A DNA stretch of 64,000 nucleotides, taken from contig AVDB01000004.1 of the NCBI GenBank assembly GCA_000472185.1, positions 1 through 64,000 on the forward strand, written 5' to 3'. Of the stretch, positions 44,932 through 55,452 are shown in pieces. The notes under the pieces are model-generated. The model was given only the letters and a program-made list of their open reading frames with translations. It searched no databases and was not told the DNA's origin. The DNA comes from Rhodobacteraceae bacterium HIMB11. GTDB taxonomy: Bacteria > Pseudomonadota > Alphaproteobacteria > Rhodobacterales > Rhodobacteraceae. The translations under genes and the position numbers were made by a program. Position 1 is the stretch's first letter. The number at the start of each line of letters is the position of its first letter.

Positions 44932-46584
44932 ATGCTGCGTGGTTTGGACATTCGCGATATGTTGATCATTGATCATCTATCGCTTGAATTTTCCTCAGGT
45001 CTAAATGTTCTAACGGGTGAAACAGGCGCTGGTAAATCCATTCTGCTTGACAGTCTCGGGTTTGTTTTGGGCTGGCGGGGTCGCGCGGATTTGGTGCGCA
45101 GTGGTCAAGATCAGGGCGAGGTTAGCGCTTGGTTCGATCTCGGCCCATCCCATCCCGCACGCGCTGTCTTGCAAGAGGCGGGCATTCCCATTGAGGATGA
45201 CTTGATTTTACGGCGGGTCAACAGCCGAGATGGTCGGAAAACCGCATGGATCAATGACAGACGTGTTTCAGGTGAAGTCTTGCGCGCCGTGTCCGAACAT
45301 TTGGTCGAGCTGCACGGTCAGCACGATGACCGCGGGTTATTGGATCCAAAGCGGCACCGCGATTTATTGGATACCTTTGGTGGGCATGATGACATGCTGA
45401 ACACTGTATCCGCCGCCTACCGCGCACTGCGTGCCGCAGAAAAAGATTTGCGCACAGCAGAAGCCGCCCAAGAAGAGCTGCGAGCAGAAGAAGAGTTTTT
45501 GCGCCACGCCGTCGATGAATTGCAAAAACTGGCACCTAAGGTAGGTGAAGAGGCCGAGTTGGACAGCCGTCGCCGATTGATGCAGGGGGCTGAAAAAATT
45601 CGTACAGAAATCGCCCATGCGGCGCAGGCCTTGGGCCGTGACGGGGCCGAGGGCATGATGAGCGATGCGATGCGGTGGCTTGATGGTGCCGCTGATGCCG
45701 CCGAGGGACGTTTGGAAGAGCCGTTGGCCGCACTGTCGCGGGCGATGGTAGAACTCGATGATGCGGCCCAAGGGGTAGAGGCATGTTTGGACGCCTTGGA
45801 ATTCAACCCACATGATTTGGAATTGGCCGAGGAACGCCTGTTCGCGATCCGCGCCTTAGCACGCAAGCACACTGTCGCGCCCGATGAACTCCCCACATTA
45901 GCGCAGGATTTAAGCGCCAAACTGGATCTCTTGGATATGGGGGCAGGGGGACTTAAGGAATTGAATGCCGCCGTTTCAGCGGCGCAGGCTGCCTATGACG
46001 AGGCCGCTGGTGTCCTAAGCCGCGCCCGTAAATCAGCGGCACAGGCGTTGGATTTGGCGATGGGTGCCGAATTGGCACCGTTGAAAATGGAACGCGCTGT
46101 CTTCACAACGCAGGTTGGGGATGCCGATCCATCGGCAACGGGTGTGGATCAGGTGAATTTTGTTGTTGCAACCAACCCCGGCGCACCTGCAGGGCCATTG
46201 GCAAAAATTGCATCTGGTGGGGAACTAAGCCGCTTTCTTTTGGCGCTAAAGGTATGCTTGTCCCGTGATGGTGCGCAAAACACTATGATCTTTGATGAAA
46301 TTGATCGCGGGGTCGGGGGCGCCACGGCGGATGCGGTGGGGCGGCGTTTGTCGCGTTTGGCGCAGGATGCGCAGGTTTTGGTTGTTACACATTCCCCACA
46401 GGTCGCGGCCCTTGGGGATCGTCATTTCCAAGTGGCGAAACAACAAAGCGCGGATATGACATTATCACGTGTTGACCTGCTGTCTGACACGGCGCGCGTC
46501 TATGAAATCGCCCGCATGATTTCGGGCGACACGATCACGACCGAGGCACGCGCAGCCGCGCGGACCTTGATTGAGGGCCGTTAA
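44932..46584 (+). CDS. recN: DNA repair protein RecN
   Basis: A 550-residue SMC-like ATPase that acts in double-strand break repair. Walker A GETGAGKS is at residues 29-36, a long helical coiled-coil region runs from about 155 to 360, and the ABC signature SGGELSRFLLALK, Walker B MIFDEIDRGVGG and VTHSPQVAALGDRHF switch follow. It closes the dcw-lpxC-bamD stretch. Its stop codon is three bases from the stop of the opposite-strand FAD oxidase gene. Confidence 0.97.
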   Translation: MLRGLDIRDMLIIDHLSLEFSSGLNVLTGETGAGKSILLDSLGFVLGWRGRADLVRSGQDQGEVSAWFDLGPSHPARAVLQEAGIPIEDDLILRRVNSRDGRKTAWINDRRVSGEVLRAVSEHLVELHGQHDDRGLLDPKRHRDLLDTFGGHDDMLNTVSAAYRALRAAEKDLRTAEAAQEELRAEEEFLRHAVDELQKLAPKVGEEAELDSRRRLMQGAEKIRTEIAHAAQALGRDGAEGMMSDAMRWLDGAADAAEGRLEEPLAALSRAMVELDDAAQGVEACLDALEFNPHDLELAEERLFAIRALARKHTVAPDELPTLAQDLSAKLDLLDMGAGGLKELNAAVSAAQAAYDEAAGVLSRARKSAAQALDLAMGAELAPLKMERAVFTTQVGDADPSATGVDQVNFVVATNPGAPAGPLAKIASGGELSRFLLALKVCLSRDGAQNTMIFDEIDRGVGGATADAVGRRLSRLAQDAQVLVVTHSPQVAALGDRHFQVAKQQSADMTLSRVDLLSDTARVYEIARMISGDTITTEARAAARTLIEGR

Positions 46585-46587
46585 GCG

Positions 46588-47958
46588 TTAATCACGTACC
46601 AATTTGCCAGGGTTCATCAGGTTATGGGGGTCCAGCGCCTGTTTGATCGCGCCCATCACATCCCATGCGGGACCGTGTTCGGCCTCCATAAACTTTTTCT
46701 TGCCTATACCCACGCCATGTTCGCCCGTGCAGGTGCCGCCATAGGCAAGCGCACGCTGTGCCATGCGATCAGATAGGGCAAGCGCCGTTTCATGTTCCAC
46801 TTTATTTTCAGGATCAAGCAATAAGACAGAATGGAAATTTCCATCCCCAACATGTCCCAAAATCGGCCCCATCAGGCCCGACGCGGCAATGTCCGCGCGG
46901 GTTTCTTCGACCGCATCTGCCAAATGTGATATAGGCACACAGATATCGGTGACAACCGCGCGCGCGCCTTTGCGTGCTGCCAAAATCGCGTAGTATCCGT
47001 TGTGGCGCAGGGACCAAAGCGCTGTGCGATCTTCGGTCCGTTCGGACCATTCAAAATCCTGACCCCCGTTTTCGCGGCAAATTGCGCCGAATGTTTCGGC
47101 ATCTTGTTTTACGCTATCCTCGCTTCCGTGCAATTCGAACAGCAGATGGGGCATGGCGGGCATGTTGCGATCTGCATAGGCGTTGAATGCCTGAACCGTT
47201 GCCGTATCCACAAATTCCATGCGTGCCATGGGCAGGGCTACTTGGATCATTTCAATCACGCTTTGCACAGCGCCCCCAAAGCTTTCAAAGGCGACGATCC
47301 CCGCGCTGATCGCCTCGGGGATGGGATGTAATTTTAGGGTCAGTTCAGTGATCAGGCCCAGCGTACCCTCTGATCCGACCATCAGCGCCGTTAAATCATA
47401 GCCCGCGGATGTTTTTTTCGCATATGTTCCTGTTTTGATGATACGCCCATCGGCCAAAACCACCTCTAACGCTTTGACTGCATCGCGCATGGTGCCATAG
47501 CGAACGGTGGTTGTTCCGCTAGCCCGTGTTGCGGCCATGCCGCCGATGGATGCGTTTGCACCCGGATCAACACTAAAAAACAGGCCCGTATCGCGCAGCG
47601 CCTCATTCACTTCTTTTCGTGTGATGCCGGGGTCCACTGTGATCAGCATATTTTCGGGGTCAATATGCCGTATCTTATTCATCTGAGAAAAATCGATTGT
47701 TAGGCTGCTGTCATCCGCCCCTGTCTGCGCCTCAAGCGAGGTGCCCGTGCCCCAACCGACCATCGGAACGTCAGAGCGGGCACAGATTTCAACAATGCGC
47801 TGAACTTCATCTGTTGTTGTGGGATAGGCCACCGCAGCAGGTGACATCAGATCAAAATGGCTTTCCGAACGGCCATGGATTTCACGATCAGATTCTGACG
47901 TTGTGAAACGATCCCCCAACAGTTGGCGCAAGGCTTGGGTCGCATTTTGCTTGATCAT
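46588..47958 (-). CDS. FAD-linked oxidase, D-lactate dehydrogenase/GlcD-like
   Basis: A 456-residue VAO-family flavoprotein. The PP-loop FAD domain includes VPMVGWGTGTSLEAQT, VDPGITRKEVNEALRDTGLFF and GGMAATRASGTTTVRYG; the C-terminal substrate domain ends with GGTCTGEHGVGIGKKKFM and PHNLMNPGKL, conserved in cytochrome-linked D-lactate dehydrogenases and GlcD. It should oxidise D-lactate, glycolate or a similar 2-hydroxy acid and pass electrons to the respiratory chain. The ATG at 47958 follows AGAGGG at five bases; a longer start seven codons upstream lies before this site. No glcE or glcF is near, which favours D-lactate. Confidence 0.9.
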   Translation of the reverse strand: MIKQNATQALRQLLGDRFTTSESDREIHGRSESHFDLMSPAAVAYPTTTDEVQRIVEICARSDVPMVGWGTGTSLEAQTGADDSSLTIDFSQMNKIRHIDPENMLITVDPGITRKEVNEALRDTGLFFSVDPGANASIGGMAATRASGTTTVRYGTMRDAVKALEVVLADGRIIKTGTYAKKTSAGYDLTALMVGSEGTLGLITELTLKLHPIPEAISAGIVAFESFGGAVQSVIEMIQVALPMARMEFVDTATVQAFNAYADRNMPAMPHLLFELHGSEDSVKQDAETFGAICRENGGQDFEWSERTEDRTALWSLRHNGYYAILAARKGARAVVTDICVPISHLADAVEETRADIAASGLMGPILGHVGDGNFHSVLLLDPENKVEHETALALSDRMAQRALAYGGTCTGEHGVGIGKKKFMEAEHGPAWDVMGAIKQALDPHNLMNPGKLVRD

Positions 47959-48032
47959 TGCATCCCTCTGATATTTCATAGCATTTAAAGAACACTAGTG
48001 CTCTGGCACGAAAATGAAAAGGCAGCAGTCAA

Positions 48033-49683
48033 ATGTCTGCGTTGGGTGAGTTTTTGGATGGTGTGTTCGCGCGTCTTCGCCTGCGATCCTTGCGGATGTT
48101 CTAGCACGTTGGTTTTTGGGGGCTGACCCTTGTGATTGGCATTCCCGGTTGCGTTGCCGTCGTGTTGTTTGGGATGGGGATTGCCTGGATCCAAACCTGG
48201 GCCTATGGCACGCCCGATGTGAACCGTTTGCACAGTTTTGCCGAAAACTTGGATTGGTATTGGGTTGTTCTAATCCCAATGATTGGTGGCGTCGCGACGG
48301 GGTTAATATTTCGTTATTTAACCGATGATGGCCGCGTGTCGTCCGTCGCTGATGTGATTGAAGGAGCCGCCCTGCATGATGGCCGTGTTGAAGGGAAAGA
48401 GGGCTTGGCCTCGGCCGCGGCAAGTTTGATCACCCTGTCCACAGGTGGGTCTACATGACGCGAGGGACCTTCGGTGCACATCGCGGCAATGATTTCAAGC
48501 AAGGTTTGTGAATGGGTGAACGCGCGTGGGATCACGGGGCGCGATTTGTTTAGATGCGCCACAGGTGCCGCATGCGGCCAGTTTCAATGCCCCCATCGTA
48601 GGCGCTCTTTTCGCGCTTGAGGTGATCTTGCGCCATTTTGCGCTGCATGCCTTTGCGCCGATTGTTATCGCCTCTGTTGCGGGGGCGGTGGTGCATCAAA
48701 TCGCTTTTTGGGATCAGGTTGAATTTAACCTACCGCTTGCCCCTGATTTGCAATTTTACGTCGAACTGCCCGCCTTTATGGGGCTGGGGTTGGTGTCAGG
48801 TGTTGTGGCTGTCATCGTGATGCGATCTATCTTTTTGGCGGATACGGTCGCATCGGGTATCCAGGATCACCTGACATTGCCGCGCTGGTTACCTCCAGCG
48901 GTTACGGGTGTGTTACTGGGCCTGATCGCGACACATTTTCCCGTGATCATAGGGGTGGGATACGAAACCACCTTTGCAGCCCTGTGCGGTAATTTGATTC
49001 TGTCGCAGGCGATATTGTTTTGCATGATCAAGGTTGTTGCCGTGTCGATCACGATGGGCGGTCGCATGGGGGATGGTGTATTTTCCCCATCACTAATGGT
49101 TGGGGCGCTGTTGGGATTGTCCTATGGGATCATTGCGACATCTTTTGTGCCGTCAATGTCAGGGCCAGTTTCCCTTTATGCGCTTGCAGGCATGGCAGAG
49201 GTTGCCGAAGCTTTTTTTGGTGCGCCGATTTCCACCACATTGATCGTGTTTGAAATGACGGGGGATTGGCAAACGGGACTGGCCGTTTTGGTCTCAGTGT
49301 CATTGGCAACCGCGCTGTCCTCACGCTATGCGGATCGCTCGTTCTTTCTAACTCAGTTGGAAAGGCTCAACATTCATGTCGCCATTGGTCCGCAAGGGTA
49401 TCTGCTTGAACTGGTGCGTACGGATGCAATCATGCGCCCGATTGATGAGGCGACCCAAGCCGATTGGGATTTGGTGGAAAAGGGGCTTTATGTCAGTGCG
49501 GCAGGCACATTAAACACCGCAATGATCGTGCTTGAACGTACGCACGCGGCCTATCGTCCCGTGGTTAAGGTTGGTGGGGAAACCGCGCCTTCGCAAATCG
49601 TGGAGCGCCTGCACGAGGTTGATTATTGCGCGCCTATAACAAGGCGCTGTCTGATGCCGCCGAGGAAGAGCACAGTTGATTAA
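48033..49683 (+). pseudogene. ClC-type chloride channel, degraded by stops and frameshifts
   Basis: A voltage-gated chloride channel family gene with C-terminal regulatory region can be read across frames, but is broken. An opening ATG at 48033 runs to TAG at 48102. Removing one T from the T run at 48113-48117 would restore WFWGLTLVIGIPG. TGA at 48456-48458 replaces Gly in the selectivity-filter motif GREGP. One extra T at about 48573 shifts the frame between GRDLFRCATGA and ASFNAPIVGALFALEV. A final shift near 49627 hides a natural-looking end, LRAYNKALSDAAEEEHS and TGA at 49677. The longest intact part, 48574-49620, holds membrane helices and nucleotide-binding-like region. With at least four lesions it is very unlikely to be functional. 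Confidence 0.85.
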
Positions 49684-50024
49684 ATCTGTTCAACCGCCAC
49701 TTGGTACTGTGTGTAAAACGCGATATGTCCTGCGATCGCTTCCATCCCAGCAATTGGCGTTTCATAAGTCCACCCCATATTGGCAAGGGTTTGGGACTTG
49801 GTGACGATGGAATAATAGGTCGCACTTCCTTTGTAGGGACAAATGCTTGTTTGATCTGTCTGATCAAGGAAGGCCATCGCCAAGTCAGATTTTGGGAAAT
49901 AGATCACGGGGGGCAAATCGCCTTCGATCAATTCGATGGCATTTTTGCTTTCGCCAATAACGGCACCGCCTGCGCGAACGCTCCATGTGCCTGTGGCGGG
50001 GCGTGTTGTGATATGGTCTGACAT
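49680..50024 (-). CDS. DUF427 domain protein
   Basis: A 114-residue protein made of one DUF427 domain. Diagnostic segments are PPVIYFPKSDL, TSICPYKGSATYYSI (the conserved Cys-Pro-x-Lys-Gly) and IAGHIAFYTQYQVAVEQ near the end. The function of the family is not known. The ATG at 50024 follows GAGAGGAA at good spacing. It lies 58 bases downstream of the aminopeptidase gene, so may be the last gene of the cobS-cobT-peptidase transcript. Its stop overlaps the end of the chloride-channel pseudogene. Confidence 0.88.
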   Translation of the reverse strand: MSDHITTRPATGTWSVRAGGAVIGESKNAIELIEGDLPPVIYFPKSDLAMAFLDQTDQTSICPYKGSATYYSIVTKSQTLANMGWTYETPIAGMEAIAGHIAFYTQYQVAVEQI

Positions 50025-50082
50025 AGCGGTTCCTCTCTTCATCATTGGCGAACCCAAACTATGTCACTGTAACGATATTATG

Positions 50083-51879
50083 TCACAGCGGTTGGGTCGC
50101 ATCCCGCAACCATACCTGTTCCGCCGCAGTTAGGCGAGGATGAATTTTGTCGCGGCATGTTTGGTGATAGGAATTGAGCCATTCAATCTCGTCACTGTTC
50201 AGCATATCGCGCAGGATCATACGGCGATCAATGGGCACAAAGGTCAGCGTTTCAAACTCAAGCAGATTGGTCAAATTGCCATCTGGCAGATCAGGGGCAG
50301 GGACAACAATCAATAGGTTTTCGGTGCGGATGCCAAAATGCTCCTCGCGGTAAAACCCGGGTTCATTTGATAGGATCATGCCAGGTTCGAAGGGAAGGGT
50401 GGAGCGGCGTGATAGGTTTTGTGGACCCTCATGCACCGACAGAACGTGCCCCACACCGTGGCCTGTGCCGTGCTGATAATCCTGACCTGCGGACCATAGG
50501 GCCGCACGGGCAAAGGCATCAATGTCGCGTCCCGAAATACCATGGGGAAAGCGTAGGCGCGAAATTGCAATCATCCCCTTTAAAACGCGTGTAAAGGCAC
50601 GCTTGACCGCGTCTGATTGATCCCCAATTGCAAGGGTCCGCGTAATGTCGGTTGTGCCGTCCTGATACTGGGCGCCGCTATCCACCAAATAAACTTCGCC
50701 TGCGTTTAATGTTCGATTACTATCGGTTGTCACGCGATAATGGGGCAGAGCTGCATGGGGGCCTGCGGCAGAAATCGTATCAAAACTAATCTCATCCATA
50801 AGCGGGTCTTGCCGGCGAATTTCCTCAAGCCGCGTGGCCGCGTCAATCTCTGTCAACGTGCCATGCGGTTTTTCGTCAAGCCATGCTAAAAACCGACACA
50901 TGGCCGCCGCGTCGCGCAAATGGCTTTCGCGGGCGCTGTTCAATTCGGTTGCGTTTTTGCATGCCTTTGGAAGGCTAACGGGATCGGTTGATAAGATCGC
51001 GTTATCGGACAATGCATGCGAAATTGCATAGGGAACACTACCTGCATCTAGGCGCATGGCCCCTAGAAATGATGAAATATAATCGGATAAGTCATCTGGA
51101 TTTCGCAGAGTTACTTCGTTGCCTAAATGTGCATGAATATTTTGGGCCTTTTGGGCATGCATAAACAGATCAACACGTGCATCATCATGCAATACTGCAA
51201 AACCATGAACTACAGGATTATGTGCCACATCCTGACCACGGATATTCAACAACCAACAAATACTGTCGGGTAAGGATATGAACGCGGCGGCGTGCCCTGC
51301 GGATTTTAACTCTGCTGCCAAACGGGTTCGTTTTGCCGTATGTGTTTCGCCCGAAAGATGGTCTTCAAAAACCCGCGCCAAACCCATGGGCGGTGTGGGC
51401 CTATCCTGCCAAATGGGATCAATCAAATTGTCCACGGCCTGCACGGTGATGCCTGTGCCGCGAAGATCCTGTTCCAATGATTTGATTTCACGGGCGCTGT
51501 GCAACCATGGATCAAAACCAACGATGCCAGAGGGTAACTTGTCCTTTAACCAATCCCCCAATTGCACTTCGGGCCAATCAACGGGGGTAAAGGGGACGCG
51601 TGTTTGTTCCTTGACTTGGACGCGGTAGCGGCCATCAACGAAGACCCCCGCGGCACCCTGTGTAACGGCACAAAAACCAGCCGATCCTGTAAACCCCGTA
51701 AGCCATGCCAGGCGTTCATCAGCAGGGGCCACATATTCGCCTTGATGCACATCGGCACGCGGAATAAGGAACGCATCAATACCAGATTTGCGCATCTGGT
51801 CACGCAGCATGATCAGCCGTTCGGGCCCCTTGTCAGGTTCTGAGGAGGCTTCGAAACTTTGAAACACTGCTTTACTCAT
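50083..51879 (-). CDS. Aminopeptidase P family protein (Xaa-Pro aminopeptidase, three-domain)
   Basis: A 598-residue metallopeptidase of the M24B family. Two N-terminal creatinase-like domains cover about residues 1-310, the catalytic pita-bread domain follows with DSGAQYQDGTTDITRT (two metal-binding Asp), HGTGHGVGHVLSVHEGP (His ligand), EPGFYREEHFGIRTENL (Glu ligands), and a short C-terminal domain ends the protein. It should remove an N-terminal residue before proline. It begins three bases after the cobT stop, so it is in the same operon. Length is that of the eukaryote-like large aminopeptidase P. Confidence 0.93.
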   Translation of the reverse strand: MSKAVFQSFEASSEPDKGPERLIMLRDQMRKSGIDAFLIPRADVHQGEYVAPADERLAWLTGFTGSAGFCAVTQGAAGVFVDGRYRVQVKEQTRVPFTPVDWPEVQLGDWLKDKLPSGIVGFDPWLHSAREIKSLEQDLRGTGITVQAVDNLIDPIWQDRPTPPMGLARVFEDHLSGETHTAKRTRLAAELKSAGHAAAFISLPDSICWLLNIRGQDVAHNPVVHGFAVLHDDARVDLFMHAQKAQNIHAHLGNEVTLRNPDDLSDYISSFLGAMRLDAGSVPYAISHALSDNAILSTDPVSLPKACKNATELNSARESHLRDAAAMCRFLAWLDEKPHGTLTEIDAATRLEEIRRQDPLMDEISFDTISAAGPHAALPHYRVTTDSNRTLNAGEVYLVDSGAQYQDGTTDITRTLAIGDQSDAVKRAFTRVLKGMIAISRLRFPHGISGRDIDAFARAALWSAGQDYQHGTGHGVGHVLSVHEGPQNLSRRSTLPFEPGMILSNEPGFYREEHFGIRTENLLIVVPAPDLPDGNLTNLLEFETLTFVPIDRRMILRDMLNSDEIEWLNSYHQTCRDKIHPRLTAAEQVWLRDATQPL

Positions 51880-51882
51880 TTT

Positions 51883-53760
51883 CTAACCCGCGCGCTTAAT
51901 TCCCATGACACGGGCGCGTGCTCTTGGATCTTGATCAAAGAGTGCTGCCAACTGTTCTGTCATTGCGCCTGCCAATTGTTCGACATCTGTGATTGTGACC
52001 GCGCGTTCGTAATAACGGGTCACATCGTGTCCAATACCGATGGCCAACAATTCAACGGCTTTGCGTTTTTCGACCATGGCGATCACATCGCGCAGGTGTT
52101 TTTCCAAATAATTTGCAGGGTTGACCGACAAAGTGCTGTCATCAACTGGGGCGCCATCTGAAATCACCATTAGGATTTTCCGCGCCTCAGGACGTGCAAT
52201 CATGCGGCGATGGGCCCATTCCAGCGCCTCGCCATCAATGTTTTCTTTCAGCAGCCCTTCTTTCATCATCAGACCCAAATTTGGACGGGCCCGACGCCAT
52301 GGGGCATCCGCGCCCTTATAGATGATGTGGCGCAAATCATTCAGACGACCGGGTTGTTGTGGGCGTCCCTCTTGCAACCATTTTTCACGCGCTTGGCCGC
52401 CTTTCCACGCGCGGGTGGTAAAGCCAAGGATTTCAACCTTTACATTGCACCGCTCAAGCGTGCGGGCCAAAACATCTGCGCAAATCGCAGCAATTGAAAT
52501 GGGGCGTCCCCGCATGGACCCCGAATTATCCAACAACAAGGTTACAACCGTGTCGCGGAATTCCGTGTCCTGCTCCATTTTGAAGCTAAGCGGCGTTGTT
52601 GGGTTTGCAACAACCCGCGCCAAACGGCCCGCGTCCAAAATACCCTCTTCCAAATCGAACAACCAACTGCGGTTTTGCTGCGCCTGCAAACGCCGCTGCA
52701 GTTTGTTGGCCAGACGGCTAACAGCCCCCTTTAGCGGTTCAAGTTGTTGATCCAAATAGGCGCGCAGACGTTCCAATTCGATGGGTTCTGCCAATTCTTC
52801 GGCATGAATTTCTTCGTCATAGTCTGTGTTATAAACGGCATAGTTTGGATCAGCATCCGAAATGGGTTGCGGCGGGGGCGGATCAAGGGGTGCATCCCCC
52901 TCTGGCATCTCCATTTCGTCGGACATGTCGTCATCTGCACTGTCATCTTGGCTGATCTGTGCTTCTGCGGCGTCCTGTTGTTGTTCTTGGGACTGCTCTG
53001 GATTGGCCTCTGCCTCATCCTCTTGGCTGTCGTCATCCCCCGTGCTGTCGGGATCTTGATCCTCGTCCTGATCCTCTTGCGCCTGGTCTTCTTGATCCTC
53101 GTCTGGCATATCAGGGTCATTACCCAACTGATCGCCATACCCCAGATCGCTGATAATTTGGCGGGCGAATTTCGCAAACTGCCCCTGATCTGAAAGTGCG
53201 GTTTCTAGGTTATCAAGGGTGCCAGATGCCTGTTCCTCGATAAATCCACGCCACAGGTCCATGACGTTTGCAGCCGCTTGGGGCATGTCACGCCCTGTGG
53301 CCAAGTGTCGGATCAAATAACCTGCCGCCGTGGAAAGGGGGGCATCGGCACGATCACTGATGGTGCCATAGTTCAGTCGCGTGGCCTCGGCCCCGATTTT
53401 CGCGTCAATATTGCCCGCGGTGCCCGGCATGTCACGTGCGCCCAACGCCTCGCACCGCGCGGTTTCCATCGCCTCATAAAGTTCACGCGCCATGGCACCA
53501 TCTGGTGCATAGCGGGCGTGTGTTCCCGCGTCATGGTAGCGGTGATGGAGCGCCAGCGCATCGGCCGTGCCACGTGCCACCAACACCTCGTCCCGCGTCA
53601 TGCGGCGGCTGACCTGCGGCAGGCGCATAGTGTCGCCTGACAGACCAGAGGGATCAACCGTGTAGGTCACCGTCAGATCCGCATCGTTGGCCATGACCTT
53701 GGTCGCTTCGGCCAGTGCCTTTTTAAACGGATCTGCGGGGTTATCACCAGGTTTGGACAT
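51883..53760 (-). CDS. cobT: Aerobic cobaltochelatase subunit CobT
   Basis: A 625-residue subunit of the ATP-dependent aerobic cobaltochelatase, which inserts cobalt into hydrogenobyrinate diamide with CobN and CobS. The middle (about residues 220-290) is a very acidic, Asp/Glu/Gln-rich stretch, as in known CobT. The C-terminal von Willebrand A domain has the MIDAS motif DNSGSM at 411-416. There is no signal peptide. cobS is 26 bases upstream. Note that the name cobT is also used for an unrelated phosphoribosyltransferase (CobU in this pathway). Confidence 0.94.
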   Translation of the reverse strand: MSKPGDNPADPFKKALAEATKVMANDADLTVTYTVDPSGLSGDTMRLPQVSRRMTRDEVLVARGTADALALHHRYHDAGTHARYAPDGAMARELYEAMETARCEALGARDMPGTAGNIDAKIGAEATRLNYGTISDRADAPLSTAAGYLIRHLATGRDMPQAAANVMDLWRGFIEEQASGTLDNLETALSDQGQFAKFARQIISDLGYGDQLGNDPDMPDEDQEDQAQEDQDEDQDPDSTGDDDSQEDEAEANPEQSQEQQQDAAEAQISQDDSADDDMSDEMEMPEGDAPLDPPPPQPISDADPNYAVYNTDYDEEIHAEELAEPIELERLRAYLDQQLEPLKGAVSRLANKLQRRLQAQQNRSWLFDLEEGILDAGRLARVVANPTTPLSFKMEQDTEFRDTVVTLLLDNSGSMRGRPISIAAICADVLARTLERCNVKVEILGFTTRAWKGGQAREKWLQEGRPQQPGRLNDLRHIIYKGADAPWRRARPNLGLMMKEGLLKENIDGEALEWAHRRMIARPEARKILMVISDGAPVDDSTLSVNPANYLEKHLRDVIAMVEKRKAVELLAIGIGHDVTRYYERAVTITDVEQLAGAMTEQLAALFDQDPRARARVMGIKRAG

Positions 53761-53786
53761 GTCGACCTCTAAATCGCCTGACGGGC

Positions 53787-54773
53787 TTAGCCTAGTGAAA
53801 CACTTGCGGCGCTCTCTGGCAATTCCTCATCAAAACAACGCTGGAAGAACTCAGCAACTGTTTGGCGCTCCAGCTCATCACATTTGTTCATGAACGTTAG
53901 GCGGAAGGCATAGCCAACATCACGGAAAATTTCCGAATTCTGCGCCCAGTTGATAACGGTACGCGGGCTCATCACGGTAGATAGATCACCGTTCATGAAC
54001 GCCGTGCGGGTCAGGTCAGCAACCGTAACCATCTGCTTAACGGTTTTGCGGCCGGCCTCAGTGTTGTAATGCGGTGCCTTTGACAACACGATGGCAGTTT
54101 CCGCATCAATCGACAAATAGTTCAGCGTTGAAACCAATGACCAACGGTCCATCTGTGCCTGGTTGATTTGCTGTGTCCCGTGATACAGGCCTGTTGTGTC
54201 GCCCAAACCCACTGTGTTCGCGGTGGCGAACAGGCGGAAATGGGGGTGGGGTGTGATGATTTCGTTTTGATCAAGCAGGGTCAATTTCCCATCATGTTCC
54301 AACACACGTTGGATCACAAACATAACGTCCGCACGACCCGCATCATATTCATCAAAGACAATCGCCACTGGGTTACGCAGCGCCCATGGCAGGATCCCTT
54401 CGTGGAATTCTGTAACCTGTTTGCCGTCTTTCAGTTTGATGGCGTCCTTGCCGATCAGGTCAATCCGGCTGATGTGACTGTCCAAGTTCACGCGCACAGC
54501 GGGCCAATTCAAACGGGCTGCAACCTGTTCGATGTGGGTTGACTTACCTGTCCCATGATAGCCCTGAACCATGACGCGGCGATTGTGCGAAAAGCCTGCC
54601 AAAATCGCCATTGTTGTGTCTGGGTCGAATTTATAGGTGCTATCCACCTCGGGCACACGAGAAGAGCGTTCACCAAACGCTTTGACCTCCATATCCGTAT
54701 CAATTCCGAATACCTCACGAACAGAAATCGTTTCGGTGGGCTTGGCGTTTTGATCCAACTGTTCGCTGCTCAT
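53787..54773 (-). CDS. cobS: Aerobic cobaltochelatase subunit CobS
   Basis: A 327-residue AAA+ ATPase, the MoxR-like motor of aerobic cobaltochelatase. Walker A is GYHGTGKST near residue 77, Walker [10 protein letters not shown], and sensor 1 [12 protein letters not shown]. The ATG at 54773 follows AAAGGACACAG at good spacing; longer readings are rejected. It heads the operon cobS-cobT-peptidase. CobN is not in the window. The cobalamin riboswitch at 20.8 kb is distant, and no riboswitch is seen before cobS. Confidence 0.95.
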   Translation of the reverse strand: MSSEQLDQNAKPTETISVREVFGIDTDMEVKAFGERSSRVPEVDSTYKFDPDTTMAILAGFSHNRRVMVQGYHGTGKSTHIEQVAARLNWPAVRVNLDSHISRIDLIGKDAIKLKDGKQVTEFHEGILPWALRNPVAIVFDEYDAGRADVMFVIQRVLEHDGKLTLLDQNEIITPHPHFRLFATANTVGLGDTTGLYHGTQQINQAQMDRWSLVSTLNYLSIDAETAIVLSKAPHYNTEAGRKTVKQMVTVADLTRTAFMNGDLSTVMSPRTVINWAQNSEIFRDVGYAFRLTFMNKCDELERQTVAEFFQRCFDEELPESAASVSLG

Positions 54774-54972
54774 CCTCTGTGTCCTTTGTCTAGCGGCATC
54801 ATTGCCTGAACGTGATGTAACATTCGTACGACAGAGGCAAGGGTAAGTGCGATATTTTTTACGTTCCCGCGTTCCTATTGCATGTTTTCGCACTCACGCA
54901 ATTGTGCAGAAGGGTGACTTGCAACTTTCTCAGGATGCGCCACATTTTGTTTGAAGCGTAAAGGAGAGGCAT

Positions 54973-55449
54973 ATGAAACGTCGCACTGTTATTTTTGGCG
55001 CATTATCCACATTGGCCCTGACACAGGCATTACGTGCCGCATCAGATGCAGGGGAAGAGGTGTTTGAAATCACGCGCAGCGATCAGGAATGGCGCGCGAT
55101 GTTAAGCGAGATGGAATATCACGTCATGCGCAGGGAGGGGACAGAACGCGCCTTTACCTCACCTTTGGACAAAAATTACGCCGACGGCATGTATCACTGT
55201 CGGGGATGCGATTTGCCGCTTTATTCATCTGAACACAAATACAATTCTGGCACTGGCTGGCCCAGTTTTTGGCAGGCGCAGAAAAATGCCGTTGCCACAA
55301 AAGAGGATCGCAAATTTTTCATGGTCCGAACAGAATGCCACTGCCGCCGCTGCGGATCACATTTGGGACATGTATTCGATGACGGCCCCCAACCAACGGG
55401 CAAACGCCATTGCATCAATGGCGTCAGCCTGGTTTTTAAGGCCGCCTAA
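54973..55449 (+). CDS. msrB: Peptide-methionine (R)-S-oxide reductase MsrB, probably exported
   Basis: A 158-residue methionine sulfoxide reductase. Zinc ligands are Cys76, Cys79, Cys124 and Cys127, the catalytic cysteine is Cys147 in RHCINGVSL, and SGTGWPSFW is the substrate motif. The N-terminus MKRRTVIFGALSTLALTQALRA is a cleavable signal, with a twin-arginine-like RR, so the enzyme should work in the periplasm repairing oxidised methionines. No resolving Cys other than those listed is obvious. The start has a strong GGAG AGGC ribosome site. It is convergent with the beta-barrel pseudogene, with three bases between them. Confidence 0.95.
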   Translation: MKRRTVIFGALSTLALTQALRAASDAGEEVFEITRSDQEWRAMLSEMEYHVMRREGTERAFTSPLDKNYADGMYHCRGCDLPLYSSEHKYNSGTGWPSFWQAQKNAVATKEDRKFFMVRTECHCRRCGSHLGHVFDDGPQPTGKRHCINGVSLVFKAA

Positions 55450-55452
55450 ACC

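Noticed and set aside
48456-48458. TGA within the chloride channel as a selenocysteine codon
   Set aside because: The residue is normally Gly in the selectivity motif and other frameshifts are present, so it is a nonsense mutation in a pseudogene.
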